Source: Trachythela sp. YZ-2020 (taxonomy: Eukaryota > Cnidaria > Anthozoa > Malacalcyonacea > Clavulariidae). Taken from it: a DNA stretch of 64,000 bases. The position numbers and the translations under genes are program-made. The stretch covers positions 620,001 to 684,000 of the forward strand of contig JADLSH010000036.1 in NCBI GenBank assembly GCA_016169945.1, in the 5' to 3' direction. The notes under the pieces are model-generated. The model worked only from the letters and a program-made list of their open reading frames with translations, ran no database searches and had not been told where the DNA came from. The first letter of the stretch is position 1; each line of letters opens with the position of its first letter. Positions 39,903 through 51,320 of this stretch are shown one piece after another.

Positions 39903-40875
39903 TAGCCTGCGTGGCAGGCGTTCTATTGTGGGGGAGGGAGTTTTGTTTAGAGCGCGCGCTTTTTTTTGAGCGCGCGCCAGGTGAGAAGTTAGGGGGGGAG
40001 GAGAAAAAGCGAAGGGAGAGGCGAAATGAACGCCTGCCCAAATCCTATTCATAAACGAGACAAGGCTAAAACAAATACGACTGGAAATTATAGTAACACC
40101 TCTTCAACTAACCAATGAAAAAACGCTGGGGAAATTAGTGATGATTGAGCGATAACGCTCCGGAAATTGATGTTAATTGATGTGCCCGAACATCGCTGTA
40201 GGTATTCGCTTGCAAACAGAAATTGTGGTGGATTCTGAGATACTTCGGGTTAATTTCGTATCAGTAAGTGAACATGCAGTCATTCCAAGAGACTGTGCTT
40301 CAGCAATCTGGTCTTTCACAATGCTCTCCAAAGAACATACCATAATACTACACGATTGAGTATCGCCATCGATAAAAACCTCTAGCTTCGATTTGGCTAT
40401 TGTAAACACTTGAAAGATTAAGCTTTTCCCAAAGCCCGTTGGCAGAACAGCAAGCACGTCTAGACCAAAAAGCAGCTCAGTAACGGTTTTTGCTGTTCTG
40501 GCTTAAGAATAATTTCATAACCTAAACGCTCAGATAATTCAGACACAGTCTGCTCCACTGTCTGACGAAATACAATCCCACCATGCAGTAAGGTGCAGTT
40601 ATTTTTAACACTTTTCAAGCGTATTACCGATTTGTTGACAGATCTCACGGAGTGTTGACGCGAAAGCGCATATTAGCCAATGGGAATTTAACCGAAGGTT
40701 TTGGACACAAAAGTCTCGTTTATGAATAGGATTTGGGCAGGCGTTCATTTCGCCTCTCCTTTCGCTTTTTCTCCTCCCCCCCTAACTTCTCACCTGGCGC
40801 GCGCTCTCAAAAAAAAAAGCGCGCGCTCTAAACAAAACTCCCTCCCCCACAATAGAACGCCTGCCACGCAGGCTA
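39903..40875. mobile_element. 973-bp TIR element carrying RecQ helicase fragment
   Basis: TIRs of about 160 bp: TAGCCTGCGTGGCAGGCGTT and onward at 39903-40060 is complementary to 40713-40875. The flanks are GGAGAAGAG at 39894-39902 and again at 40876-40884, a clear 9-bp target-site duplication. The TIRs contain the CGCGCGCT runs. Inside is a RecQ-like fragment on the minus strand. 9-bp duplications are typical of MULE-type transposons, but no transposase is present. Confidence 0.9.
40173..40648 (-). pseudogene. RecQ-like helicase N-terminal fragment
   Basis: Two frames read SERLGYEIILKPEQQK (40648-40460) and MLAVLPTGFGKSLIFQVFTI (40457-40173). The latter is a Walker A motif (PTGFGKS) in the RecQ context; further on, IMVCSLESIVKDQIAEAQSL matches the motif Ia region (..SPL.SLM.DQV..L). 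RecQ proteins unwind DNA 3' to 5'. Only about 150 residues remain. Lying between the TIRs, it was captured by the transposon or belongs to a longer autonomous parent. Confidence 0.8.
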
Positions 40876-40884
40876 GGAGAAGAG

Positions 40885-43795
40885 CAGCTTAGAAGTGACG
40901 TAGCCGAGGATTGGGTCTGCCTTGGAAGTGGGGTACCATTTCCGCCACCCAACAAACCTTTCTTGAAGAGACCATCTCATAGATATTACGTCAATGACAA
41001 GCACCGGAGGGTTAAAGACGCTACACTACCTGCCGCCACCTCAACACATAATGGCAACATTCCAACCATCTAAAAAACCTTACATCACATGATCTCCCAA
41101 CCTTTCATCTTCACCACGTTGCGCCATCTTACACAACCTTACATCCCACTGCCCCCCTAGCTTCTGAACATGTTACGCCATCTTCACCATTTGACACAAC
41201 CTAACATCATATGACCTCCCGACCTTCTGAACGCCTTACGCCAACTTCACTAACTGTTTGACAATAATTTGAACAAACAATAAAGTTTAGTCTGACAAAC
41301 TGACTTTATCTATTTACCCATAGATAGATAGATAGATAGTTTAATTTCACACATCTCACCCATGCGCCCAGTGTGTCCTTAGAATGACCTAAAACCTCCC
41401 CCAATTGAAATTTTAGTCTTCCCTGTCTTGTAGGCTTGCACCCTGCTCGACTATATTTATATTACCGACGCGGATTGTCTCATCATGATAAGATATAATT
41501 TTTTCGCATGGTGCAGCAATAACAATGGCTAGCTTTGATTTAATCCATTTTTATTGTTTTGAACGCTGCTAACAAATTTTTACAACTACTTTATATAATA
41601 TTACTATAATGTAGCGCCAGGTTATTATTATGTGCACTGAAGCTGAACAGTATGCTATTAATGATCATTAATATTACACAAAATAATAATCTAGTTTTCC
41701 TTAATAGAGGTTCAGTGAATATAAATACCTTACTCCGCGTCAAGGTTTTTCGCACAACATAATACTGAATTTAAGAGTTTAACCCAAAACGCAAATAATT
41801 AGTCGCTGGGGCAATGCCAGCGACTATTTTCGGCTTTTTTTGAAAGAAATTCATCAACAATTCACTATAAAGTTATTACGTCTATCGAGAAAAGAAGTGG
41901 GTTTGTACATAATATTACTATTTGTATATTTGTTGATCATATTCATCAAACGTTATTTTTGTTGTTTTGGTGTTTTGGATCCACATAAAGTCAGACATCG
42001 CCTGCTTCTTTCGATGGTCTACATCGTATTCCTAAGTAGCATTGAAGGCTCAAATGTTGACTTGTTTGACGAGGGGACATTAGTATCATGATACAAATCA
42101 CGTTCATTGGGAAAAAAATATTACCAAAAGCTGAAAAGCAGTAACTCAATTTCCTGATATCATGTGGAGGTAAACATGGAAACTTTCTTGGCACAATAAT
42201 ACTTTTTCTCTTCCAGTTGGCAGCCTTTATACTGACACACTAGTATGCAGATACGACTAAAACAGCATTGCTACATGGTTGTACTTGTGCTATGGGAGAA
42301 GTTCCACGAGAGACATGCTGAAACTGTTCGAAGAATTAATGTGATTGTATATATCTGAGTTAGTGCTTGAAGCGTGTTTCCTACTTCGTGTATATTGGCG
42401 CATTGGTCGCTTTTTCCGGGAACTCCGGTTTCCTCCCACTGGGCATGTTGGCAGGGTGAGTTAGGATTAGTCCCTAACAGACCCTTTCATCGTAGCTGTG
42501 CTCCGTTATCAGACATGAGTCACAAAATGGTTGCCAGAGGCGCCCTTAGAAAGCCTTCAACTCGATGGCATTCAGCTGTGTCCTTCGTAATTCAGCTTAG
42601 CTCTCAGCTGTAAGTAAGGATAATTAGCACACTCCACTTACTAACTTACTTAACTCAAAATAAGAAAGTCATACCATATAGAAGACGTCAAACACAGGAT
42701 GTTACCGATATGCGACAAAATTACATGAAACGTCTTCTAACATCAACAATGTGGCTTTGTTGGTCAACAGGATTCACAGTTTGACTTTCCTGTGGCATAA
42801 TGTACAGAAAATGTCAACACATTATAACAATGTGGTTTTGTTGGTCAACAATTTTATTTAGAGTTGTCTTATTGTTCTGATATTCAACTGAAAGTACAGC
42901 CGCCAGCTTATCTTGAAAACCCTGGTTTTGTGGTTACCAGGAAACGGATTGGCTGTTTAAAATTAGAATTGCAAACATAATTTGGTTTTTAAAAAATTTG
43001 CTTTGTTTTTATCTGGATATTATAAAATGAGACAGTTCATTTAACAGTGCAAATACACACTTGTCATGAATTGTGTGCCAATCGCCTTTCGTATTGGTAC
43101 ACGAGAGCGAGGCTCCAAGGACAAAAACTATCTGCGACGTAATAGCGTTTACAATGACCATTAAAGAACTTGCCAAATTTGGTCTGTTGGGATGCAAGAT
43201 TTGTTCCTTGCTATTATATCCCTAATCCATATTGAAGCTTAATATCTAAATTGCAAATATTCGCACTGATTGTAAAATAATTTTGGTCCAATGAAAACTG
43301 TACTGTACAAACTTCTAATCTGTAATATATATAAGACTTCAATATATATGTATCATTGTGCAAGTTTTGTAAACTGAACTTTCTCTTTTTGTTCTAATTC
43401 TTTGCAACAAAGTTTTCTAAACCTAAACTGTATTCGAGTTGATTATAGTTATATATCTACAATGTTACTGTAGATAAACAACACGAAATTTTCAAATGAC
43501 GTAATTTGTAGTAGATTGCTGCATCTAAATATTACGTTAGTACTTATTAGCTTCTACTACGATTTACTTATTCTTAAACTTGGCACGTCACACTCTGCCA
43601 TATTTCTGCCGGCATCTATCACAGAATAGGCCTCTTTTTAATAGCTCGCTCCAGCGACTACACGCTCAATAGAGCGTCTTGTTTATTTGAAACACACACA
43701 TACAGCAGTGAGTCTTAATGAAATTTGAACGCAAGGCCAAATGTACCTGATCAAGATACTATATCTCAAGCACATTGCAATACAACTCAGGTTCT
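40885..43795. other. No gene; small repeats
   Basis: Intronic DNA of the SET-like gene. It contains CCTTACATCACATGATCTCCC-type degenerate repeats (41080-41230), a (GATA)n microsatellite at 41321-41340 and a hairpin at 41801-41825 (AGTCGCTGG / CCAGCGACT). Also present are CCGGGAACTCCGGTTTCCTCCC near 42416, a repeat type seen in many animal genomes, and a direct repeat ACAATGTGGCTTTGTTGGTC at 42748 and 42827. No coding region. Confidence 0.5.
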
Positions 43796-43801
43796 ACTTA
43801 C

Positions 43802-44907
43802 CAGCCTCCAGTGAAGGCCTATCTGTCCTCCACGAGGTAGCGTACGTGCACAAGTAACTTCCTGCCGATATCTTAGTCGCCCTAGGGTGTAAGAACAGGC
43901 CCATGCCAGCATCAGTTATTGTAGATGGGGCTGGGTACACGAGAGCTTCGTTGGCGTACGATGATTTCACCATCCGGAATATTCCAACATCCTCTTCTGT
44001 CGTTTTGTGGTCCTTTGTTGGCACATGGTCTTGATGTTGTATGTCCCAAGGTCTGAAGGGAAATTTTCTCGTCTCTGCAGGTAACTCGAAAAGACCGACG
44101 CGTGTACGTTTTGCTTCTACCATGGAGTTGAATATTCCTTCGTCCATGCCTTCATCTAAGATTGGCAATGTGTGTCCTTCTCTGGCTAAGATCTCCGGCA
44201 GCAAACTGGGGGTTACATCGTCCTCTTGCTGCACATAGACGTCTAGCGAAAGACATCCACACTCGTCCTTCTCCGCCATCAGCTGGCCGTTTTCGCCCCT
44301 AGGCATGTGAAAAAATACATGTCTAGCTACGGCTATTACACGGCGTACAAAACGGAGGCTCTCAACACCTGAATGTATTGTCTTCAGATGTTTCATCGAC
44401 AATCCCTCCTCGCGTTCGCCGTATAATCGAAAGGAGGTCTCCACTTTTGGGGCGACATTTGCCTTTGTTCTAAATGAAATGGTATCATGTAATTGGCTTC
44501 GATTAGTTATGTGCTCTTTAAGTCCTTCGTTGGTAGTTGAAGTGATGACCAAGTGGCCAGCGTCACCGCCCGATAAGGCGATATTTTCACGGGGTACCTC
44601 AACAAGCTCACCCCGAATATCTTTTGGTGTACGATCCGTTAACCACTCGCATGGGTAGTCCACGTAATCTGCTGGCAACGTTTTAACATATTCATCCATG
44701 TAGCGTCGTGTACAAGATTGAACGTCTTTGGGCCTTCCCAGGGAACGCGTAGGCGGCGACATCTTTGGAGTAGAGGTAAAAAAGGACTCACACTTTCTGA
44801 GAGTTTTTGCTGAAAATCGTTTTGAAAATCTCCTCAGCATTTGCGCCCATGGTTCCACTTTTCTGCAGTGCATTGGCCGTTCTTCACTTTTGTTTGTACT
44901 GCCATTG
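43802..44907 (-). CDS. SET-like gene, middle exon
   Basis: Acceptor TTCTAAATTCAG before 44907 and donor CTG|GTAAGT after 43802. The exon encodes about 368 residues. The first ~320 have no recognisable domain. Near the end, PSTITDAGMGLFLHPRATKI + SAGSYLCTYATSW is the opening of a SET domain (G.G.GLF...I..G.YLC.Y). The exon boundary falls inside the domain; its second half is in the exon at 24508-24009. The split serine codon at the 5' end fits the exon at 45450-45008. The ATG-less frame upstream of 44907 is intron. Confidence 0.75.
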
Positions 44908-45007
44908 CTGAATTTAGAAAAATAAAATAAAAAGGAAAACATAATCAATTTTTAACACACTCTAGGCCTTTATATCGAGAAGGACGAGAAATTTCTATTG
45001 TATTCAC

Positions 45008-45450
45008 CTCTGGCGATCGTCGAAATTTATCACCGACAGACAAGCACTGCAACTGCACTCTTCCAAAACCACGCGGTATTTCCTGTATGCTTCGCGATCC
45101 AATGAGGCTACGAGCGCATCCATTGTCTTTTCGGGTGCAATGCCATTGCTCTTGCCGCCTTTGAGTATTTCTCCAACCAAGTATCCAGTCATGTGGGATG
45201 CAGTGTTGGCAAAGCCATTGGAGAAATTCGCCAGCTCGAAGAAAGCGGTCATCAAGGATCCGTCGTCCAGATCCTTATTCATGGCTTCTAGCTTTCGCCA
45301 TTTGTGCAACAGCGGTTCGCGGAAGGATCGGTCGAGGTACCACCACATTTTTATATCTTTCTCCCAGGACTTTAGCTCGCAGGAATTATACCCATCCTTC
45401 TTGACGACATCAGCCAGCTCTTGGAATTGCTCGACGCGTTTCTTTTTCAT
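45008..45450 (-). CDS. SET-like gene, upstream exon
   Basis: 147 codons plus two bases, ending at the donor CCAGAG|GTGAAT. Starts MKKKRVEQFQELADVVKKDG; EECSCSACLSVINFDD near the end has a C-x-C-x-x-C arrangement. No known domain is visible. The ATG at 45450 is preceded by AATTGACAG, a possible acceptor, so more exons may lie upstream (5' of 45460). Together the three exons encode about 682 residues. Cellular rather than transposon origin is suggested by clean splice sites and intact frames in a window otherwise full of decayed ORFs. Confidence 0.7.
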
Positions 45451-45834
45451 GACACTGTCAATTACCTATTGCAAGATAGCGTTTTGCATTAAAACAAAAT
45501 GTCATTACAAAAATAAAATGTCGTTACAAAAACTATTTTTGCTAACCAACGTAAGAATGGGTTTACTGCACCCTCTAGATAAAACACCGATATTACTTCT
45601 CATTCAGCGGTAAGTTGTTAACATGATTTGCAGATATCAACTAAACATTGATTTCTTTTGAATTTGGTCCCGGATCATTAATGATTTTAAATAATAATAC
45701 AACTGTTATAGTACGCGAGCGTTGATTGGTCGAACAACGTGTTTCCATAACTGGGAAATAGGCTAGGCACTTTGAATTTAAAAATAGGTACGATAAGCGT
45801 TCATGTATCTTGCGCAAGAAAACTTTCATGATTG
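45451..45834. other. Upstream flank of the SET-like gene
   Basis: No coding signal. ATTACAAAAATAAAATGTCG and TCATTACAAAAATAAAATGTC form a short tandem duplication near 45500-45530. Confidence 0.4.
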
Positions 45835-46131
45835 TAGGCCGTAGGATGAGGGTCGAAAATATGCTTAGAAAACATATTCCGTAGCACCCCTCGTGTCACT
45901 ACATAATTTTTACATGAATCGATAGATTATAACTTACTTAGTTAGAATCCACTTCCTCCCAAGCAAAATAGTTGCACAAATTGAAGTACAACCTCTCCAA
46001 AGTTCGGGCTTCCTCGTGTTTCGAAATCCATGAACGGCCATTGTTGTGTTGCAACTACGCATACGCTTGACCACAAATGCGCACACGCAGATAGGAAAAA
46101 CTGATCTCAATATAAAACACGCATATTCAAG

Positions 46132-47318
46132 ATGGCTACTGATGACGATATGTCGAAAATTCGAATATCCTCATGTTTTATGCATTTTGAAGGCGTTAGC
46201 GAGCAACTTTCCAAAGTTACTCGTCAAAGTCATAATAAATTTGTCGATTGCAGGACTAAATGGGCGAAACGTAATTGCCTGCAAGCTGAGATAGCGAAGG
46301 ATTCGTATGATGAGCTTGATGACGATTCAATTCATACTTGGCAGAGAACACAAACGAAAGTTTTGATTTAGAATGGCACCACCACATGAAACGCTACAAG
46401 AAATTTAGCGATGAAGAAAAGATACGTAGACAACAGAGAAAAGAGGAAGACGGAGCTAGTACAACCACGGAAAAGGTCGCTAATACCATAGACCACACAT
46501 GCCACATGGAACCAGCTGTGGAACCCAGAAGAAAGATTACACGCAATTCAGTTGAGGAACCAAGTCAGACCTTGCCTCAAAGAAACGAGCATGTACTACC
46601 AGAATGATGCATTATTTGTGGAAGATATTCGTCTTGGTTTTCAAGAGACAAGCTATGATTATGTACAATTTCTTGTGTACAGTATCTTTATATTCTATGG
46701 ACCACCTTTTGGTGGAAAAAATGGTCATACTCTGCCTTACTGCGTTGTGCATATACTTATATGATATTTTAGAGTACCTATTGGGTGCGTTGGATCTTAA
46801 TGGGTTGATTATCCAGATAAAAAGTTTATTTAAACAGACATAATATACGCTACTCTGCAATGTTCATAAACTTTACAACTTTGGTCCAGCAAGTTCCGTT
46901 CTGAAAACTAAAGTCGAGAAGACCTAGAGACGCACATCAAACCCATTGGACATCGATTTTCCATTGGAGATCAATTGCGGTTAACCTCAAAATCATGGCA
47001 CAACTGATACTGTAAAGAACTCATCGAAACAGAAATCATCGAAACTGAAATCATCAAGGGAAAAGCAATAAAGTACATGATGGACTTACTTGAGAAATTG
47101 TGGTCGTTGCTAAGGAAACTGAGAATGTGGATGCATCGAAATACAGGTCTTCCAAGCTCATGCAATGGCTAATTAACAGTTATCCCCAGCTGGTATTCTA
47201 TTTGCCTAAATCTAGAAATGTTAGTGAAATTGTGTACGCTGAGAACTTGGATACTTCTGATTTAGTTGAGGAACATATGTTGAATAAAGCCGAAAATACT
47301 GATGAAGGTCCGATTTGA
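46132..47318 (+). pseudogene. Decayed transposon gene (HHxxxxF...SEIVY family)
   Basis: Fragments in order on the plus strand: SCFMHFEGVSEQLSKVTRQS + HNKFVDCRTKW (46132-46371); DLEWHHHMKRYKKFSDEEKI (46338-46607); after an internal stop at 46605, CIICG; then SKYRSSKLMQWLINSYPQLV + FYLPKSRNVSEIVY (47100-47318). Proteins with this block order (C.LC...S..KW / HH..CYRRF.. / KS..LK..L...FP.LVFH.P..RN.SEIVY) are abundant in cnidarian and mollusc genomes as unnamed transposon-linked families. That recollection is not a database result. Frame breaks and stops show decay. Confidence 0.55.
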
Positions 47319-47528
47319 TGGGGGTCCGAACGAGGTGGGGGTCCAGTGTAGGTCAAGGAGTTGAAATAACACAGTGTAAGTAAAAAGTTTCTTTCAACCT
47401 GAAAGAAAGATATAAAACTTCTCCGAGTTCAGGTTGAGAGAAACCTATTTACCCACATCGTGTTAATCATCTGTTGGCCTTTGTTTCGATTTGCGACTTG
47501 ATGTTGTTAGATAACATATTTACCGTGA

Positions 47529-47786
47529 TTGTTTGAACATCGAAGGCGATGGAAAACAGATGATGACGATGGTGATGATGATGATGATGATGGTGATGAT
47601 GATCATGATGGGCAACTTTTGGATGATGATGATGCTCATGATGGGCAACTTTTGGAGTCTGAGTATGACGGTTTCGCTGAAGACATTTTGGAGAGCAGTG
47701 ATGATTTGATAAAGAGCAAATTACTCAGTCTGTGTCAGGTAATCTGTTGGTCTGGTTCCGATTTGCGTCTTAATGCTGTTGGATAA
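47529..47786 (+). pseudogene. Asp-rich frame of unclear status
   Basis: 85 residues, with a run of GATGATGAT codons giving poly-Asp, then AHDGQLLESEYDGFAEDILE. The sequence ATCTGTTGG...TTGGATAACATG after it duplicates 47468-47515. It may be part of the transposon gene or a microsatellite expansion. No domain. Confidence 0.3.
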
Positions 47787-49309
47787 CATGTTTACTTGAG
47801 TGAGAATGGACAGTGTGTTGCGGAAAGGCTGTTAATGCTAAATAAATTAGATAAGGCGGGAAAACCCTTTCTCTTGGTGTGCGCGCGTCGTATGCGTAAG
47901 TTATTATAATTAGATTGCAAACGTCACGCAATGCTGTTGTATAACATAACCTCCTATATCCTACTAAGCTGTTTCCTTCTTTTTTTTTTTTGTGAGAAAC
48001 TGAGAATGATGTTTTCAAGACCACGTCAAGTAAGGAGAACTCTGCATGTTACAATTGCACAAATTGGATTGGCGAAAAGACGTTCGTCATCAAGACGAAT
48101 TTCTGCGTGGACAGAGCGATTAACGGTTGGCATGATCAACAACGTAACACGAGTGTTTGAAGACGAAATTGGTTGATACAAAATCAGAGTCGTAATGAAG
48201 TTCCAGTCAGCGTAGAGTTAACCAACGTTACTAAGACCATACAACTGGATTGGACGCAAAGAAAATAATAAACAAGGAACCTGGACTAATAAAATTGGCG
48301 GGAAAATAAATAAGATTGTGAACACCGAGTAATACTTGGTAATGGTATATCGTAATTTCTCTATTAACCACACCCCCTCTCATCTAAGCAATTAATTTAT
48401 AAAATCGTGAAGCGTGAAAATATTGTATTTTAAAGATAATTATGATATTTTACTGATACTTTGGTACGTAACATCACTGTACCCGATGTTGCACATTTAT
48501 AAAGAGAATCAAACGTGCAAACAGACTCTTTGTATATATTAGAAATAACCCCCTCCCCAAAAAAATTAATAGAGAAATTACGGTATGCGTGTTCTAGAAT
48601 GTTTATGATTGTGCTAATATTTAAAACCTGAAAAACAGATTTGCTTGCAAACGTCATGCAATTGCTGTAGTATAAAATAACATCATATTTTTCATAAGTT
48701 ATTATTGTAATAATAATCGACACGGTACATTCTCAGAATGTTTGGCGAACTCCATTAAAATGTACAGAACACAAAAATATCATATATTTTTAAAACACTC
48801 CGATGTCATCTTGTTTTACTTCAGCCCTGCTTTCGCACATTTCATCATTTTTTCTTGTCCAGTCCTGGGTTGAGATCAGTTTTTCCTATCTGCGCGTGCG
48901 GAGTAAGTGTTTTGTAGTCATGTGCATGCTTAGTGCAACACAAACAATGGCGCGTTCTTGGACTTCAAAGCACGAGGATGCCGAACTTTGGAGAGGTTGT
49001 ACTTCAATTTGTGCAACTATTTCGCTTGGGGGGGAGTGGATTCTAACTAAGTAAGTTCTAATCTATCGATTCGTGTAAAAATTATGTAGTTACACGAGGG
49101 GTGCTACGGAATTGAACATTTTCGAACCTCATCCCACGGACTATTGCTGTGAAAAACTGCATTCACATTTCACCATTTCTCCCGAATAATGAAAATAGCA
49201 CGGAGCAATCTAAACTGATTACGTTATCATATTTGATGTTAAAGGACTCCAAACTTAGAATAGTACTAAGAGAATAAATGCACCAACTAAGACACAATAA
49301 CGGAGTACC

Positions 49310-49680
49310 GGAACATCATACGGGATAATTGTACTGCTGGGAATAGCGATTTGCTGGAAAGTGTTCAATATGAGTCAGCTAAATTAGTTACTGGGGCTAT
49401 AGCAAGAACTAGTTCAAAAAGTCTTCTTGAAAAACTTGCTTGGGAGGAGTTGAATGTCAGAAGAAAAATTCATAAGTTATCTCATTTTTACAAAATAGTT
49501 AATAACTGTGTTCCTATTTATTTAATCGAACTTTTACCTAAATTGGTTAATGATAGATCTTATATTCCTTTACTAACTGGGAATAATATTAGTCAATATA
49601 GATGTAGAATTACTGAATCATATTACATTAAAAACCCAACAAAAACGAAACATAAAAAATATGATTGAAGGATTGGACAA
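49310..49680 (+). pseudogene. Non-LTR element C-terminal fragment
   Basis: Frame 49351-49668 reads LESVQYESAKLVTGAIARTS, LLEKLAWEELNVRRKIHKLS and HFYKIVNNCVPIYLIELLP. It matches the LINE block L..IQ..AARIVTG...S...L...GW..L..RR...KL..MYK...G..P.YL. No catalytic domain remains. Confidence 0.75.
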
Positions 49681-49839
49681 TGGGACTGAGATCCCATATT
49701 AAATCCATCCATTTAACACCAACATAGTCAATAACAACACAAAGTACACAACATATTACTCTACTTATACACAACAGACAAAACATGTAAGAACAAACTA
49801 CACAAGACAAACTACGAACAGCAATTGATATTCTTCGAG

Positions 49840-50605
49840 CGGCATTTCACACAAAATGTTTTCCATGTTCTTGTTCGGTCAACGTCAAAATCCGAATTTA
49901 GTTTTGTAAAGTAATATTCGTGGAGTTTAGTTTTAAAAACTGCATACGAGGATGATGACTTGATATCAAAGGTATATTATTCCAGAGAAGTATAATTCTG
50001 TTGAAGTAGGAGGATCTGAAGGACGAGGTTTTACAAAAGTTAGGTCGGAGTTGATCAGATGAACTTAAGTGAGTAGAGCGAGAAAATGTTTGACTTGCTT
50101 TTTGATCTATATCACTTTCGTATGTACCGGATTTGGACTTGTAGTATAAAGTAAGATATTTGAGTTCAAACCAGTACGAGATCGGAAGTAATTTTAGAGA
50201 TTTTATCGGGAAGAATACGATTAATTGTAGTCTTGCGATATACAAAAATGACTACGTCACGTGATGATCTTTGGGGTGACCAGATTTCACTACCATAGGA
50301 CAGGTGAGATCTCACCAAAGTTAAATAGAGTAATCGACGACAGTGGATGTTGGTGAGTTGTGTGCAATGTCGTCTTAAAAAACCAAGCATACGATTTGCT
50401 TTAGCTATAACATGAGCAATGTGATAAGACCACATTAAGTCGTCATGACTGATATAGATACCAAGATCTTTTTGGGTATTTGCGCTTTTGTTATATTATT
50501 GTCAAGGTGATAGCTGACTGGTGGGAGATTCTTTTTTCTTGTAAAGCGCATCACACTACATTTTTCCACATTAAAGCGGAGTTCCCATTTGACAGTTCCC
50601 ATTTG
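49840..50605 (-). pseudogene. LINE 3' fragment next to the microsatellite
   Basis: The minus-strand region 50600-50440 reads WELRFNVEKCSVMRFTRKKN; frame 50435-50166 has MWSYHIAHVIAKANRMLGFL + YLTLVRSHLSYGSEIWSP; frame 50245-49898 has LKLLPISYWFELKYLTLYYK + SGTYESDID and SSFRSSYFNRIILLWNNIPL. This is the region after the RT catalytic box to near the end of ORF2, with frame shifts. It is truncated at the microsatellite. Confidence 0.85.
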
Positions 50606-50607
50606 AC

Positions 50608-50608
50608 A

Positions 50609-50667
<59 letters not shown>

Positions 50668-50785
50668 TGTTGCTTTTGTTGTTGTTGTTTCTTTTGTTGT
50701 TGTTGTTGTTTCTTTTGTTGTTGTTGTTGTTTCTTTTGTTGTTGTTGTTTCTTTTGTTGTTGTTGTTTCTTTTGTTGTTGTTGTT

Positions 50786-50862
<77 letters not shown>

Positions 50863-50909
50863 GCTGTTGCTGTTGCTGTTGCTGCTGTTGTTGCTGCTGT
50901 TGCTGTTGC

Positions 50910-50950
<41 letters not shown>

Positions 50951-51011
50951 CTGTTGCTGCTGTTGCTGCTGTTGCTGCTGTTGCTGCTGCTGTTGCTGCT
51001 GTTGCTGCTGT

Positions 51012-51055
<44 letters not shown>
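50608..51055 (+). repeat. Compound trinucleotide microsatellite
   Basis: (CGT)n to about 50665, then TTG runs spaced by TTTCTTTTG to about 50785, then (TTG)n, then mixed (CTG/TTG)n, then pure (CTG)n to the LTR at 51056. The same (CTG)n resumes at 57495-57521 after the BEL/Pao element. Long poly-Leu, poly-Cys or poly-Thr frames here are artefacts. Confidence 0.95.
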
Positions 51056-51056
<1 letters not shown>

Positions 51057-51244
51057 GTAATGAAGTCGTCCCGTATAGTGATATAAATTTAATAGACTCA
51101 CATAATTACAATGATAAAATAAACTAAAACTTGTAGCAGTTCACTGCAGTTGTTGTTGTTCTACTCGTAAAATTCCCCATAAGACTCTCGCACATGTTCA
51201 ATCTAAAAGTACTACGTCATACATTAAACCGGAAGTTCGTTACA
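51056..51244 (-). repeat. BEL/Pao LTR (3' LTR of the minus-strand element)
   Basis: 189 bp, TGTAATGAAG...TTCGTTACA. It differs from the other LTR at 57306-57494 at a single base (ACATTAAACC here, ACATAAAACC there). It is flanked outside by CTG repeats; TGCTG on both sides of the element is compatible with a 5-bp target duplication. Confidence 0.95.
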
Positions 51245-51320
51245 TTCCCGAGGATATCATTCTTCAAATGAAATGATATGAACCTAACAAATACAAAATA
51301 TATAAAGACAGTCCAAAATG

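Larger units (their letters stand above)
24509..43801 (-). other. 19.3-kb intron of the SET-like gene
   Basis: Bounded by GTAAGT at 43801-43796 and TTTTACAG at 24516-24509 (minus strand), with compatible phase 1. Everything between, including several LINEs, inverted-repeat element 2, the RecQ/TIR element and MITEs, is mobile-element or non-coding DNA. No additional SET exon is apparent inside. Confidence 0.65.
45835..49143. mobile_element. 3.3-kb DNA transposon with ~280-bp TIRs
   Basis: Left end TAGGCCGTAGGATGAGGGTC + GAAAAT and right end, other strand, TAGTCCGTGGGATGAGGTTC + GAAAAT. The arms match through 46112 and 48868, including CTATCTGCG and the AACTTTGGAGAGGTTGTACT block. TTG flanks both ends, compatible with a 3-bp target duplication. 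The TIR contains an exon-like frame ending in an AAG|GTAAGT-type donor. Inside lies a decayed plus-strand gene (46132-47318). I cannot assign the superfamily. Confidence 0.75.

Noticed and set aside
39784..40892. Arg/Ser-rich frames near 39.8-40.1 kb and 40.7-40.9 kb
   Set aside because: They come from the GC-rich terminal inverted repeats and mirror each other; no coding function is supported.
45938..46060. Coding first exon of the SET-like gene
   Set aside because: The frame facing the GTAAGT donor runs into a stop just before the splice site and the sequence lies in a transposon TIR; at most it could be an untranslated exon, so it is kept only as a hypothesis.
50480..51127. Long poly-Leu, poly-Cys and poly-Ala/Thr/Gln frames
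   Set aside because: They are translations of the trinucleotide microsatellite and an LTR, with no independent coding evidence.
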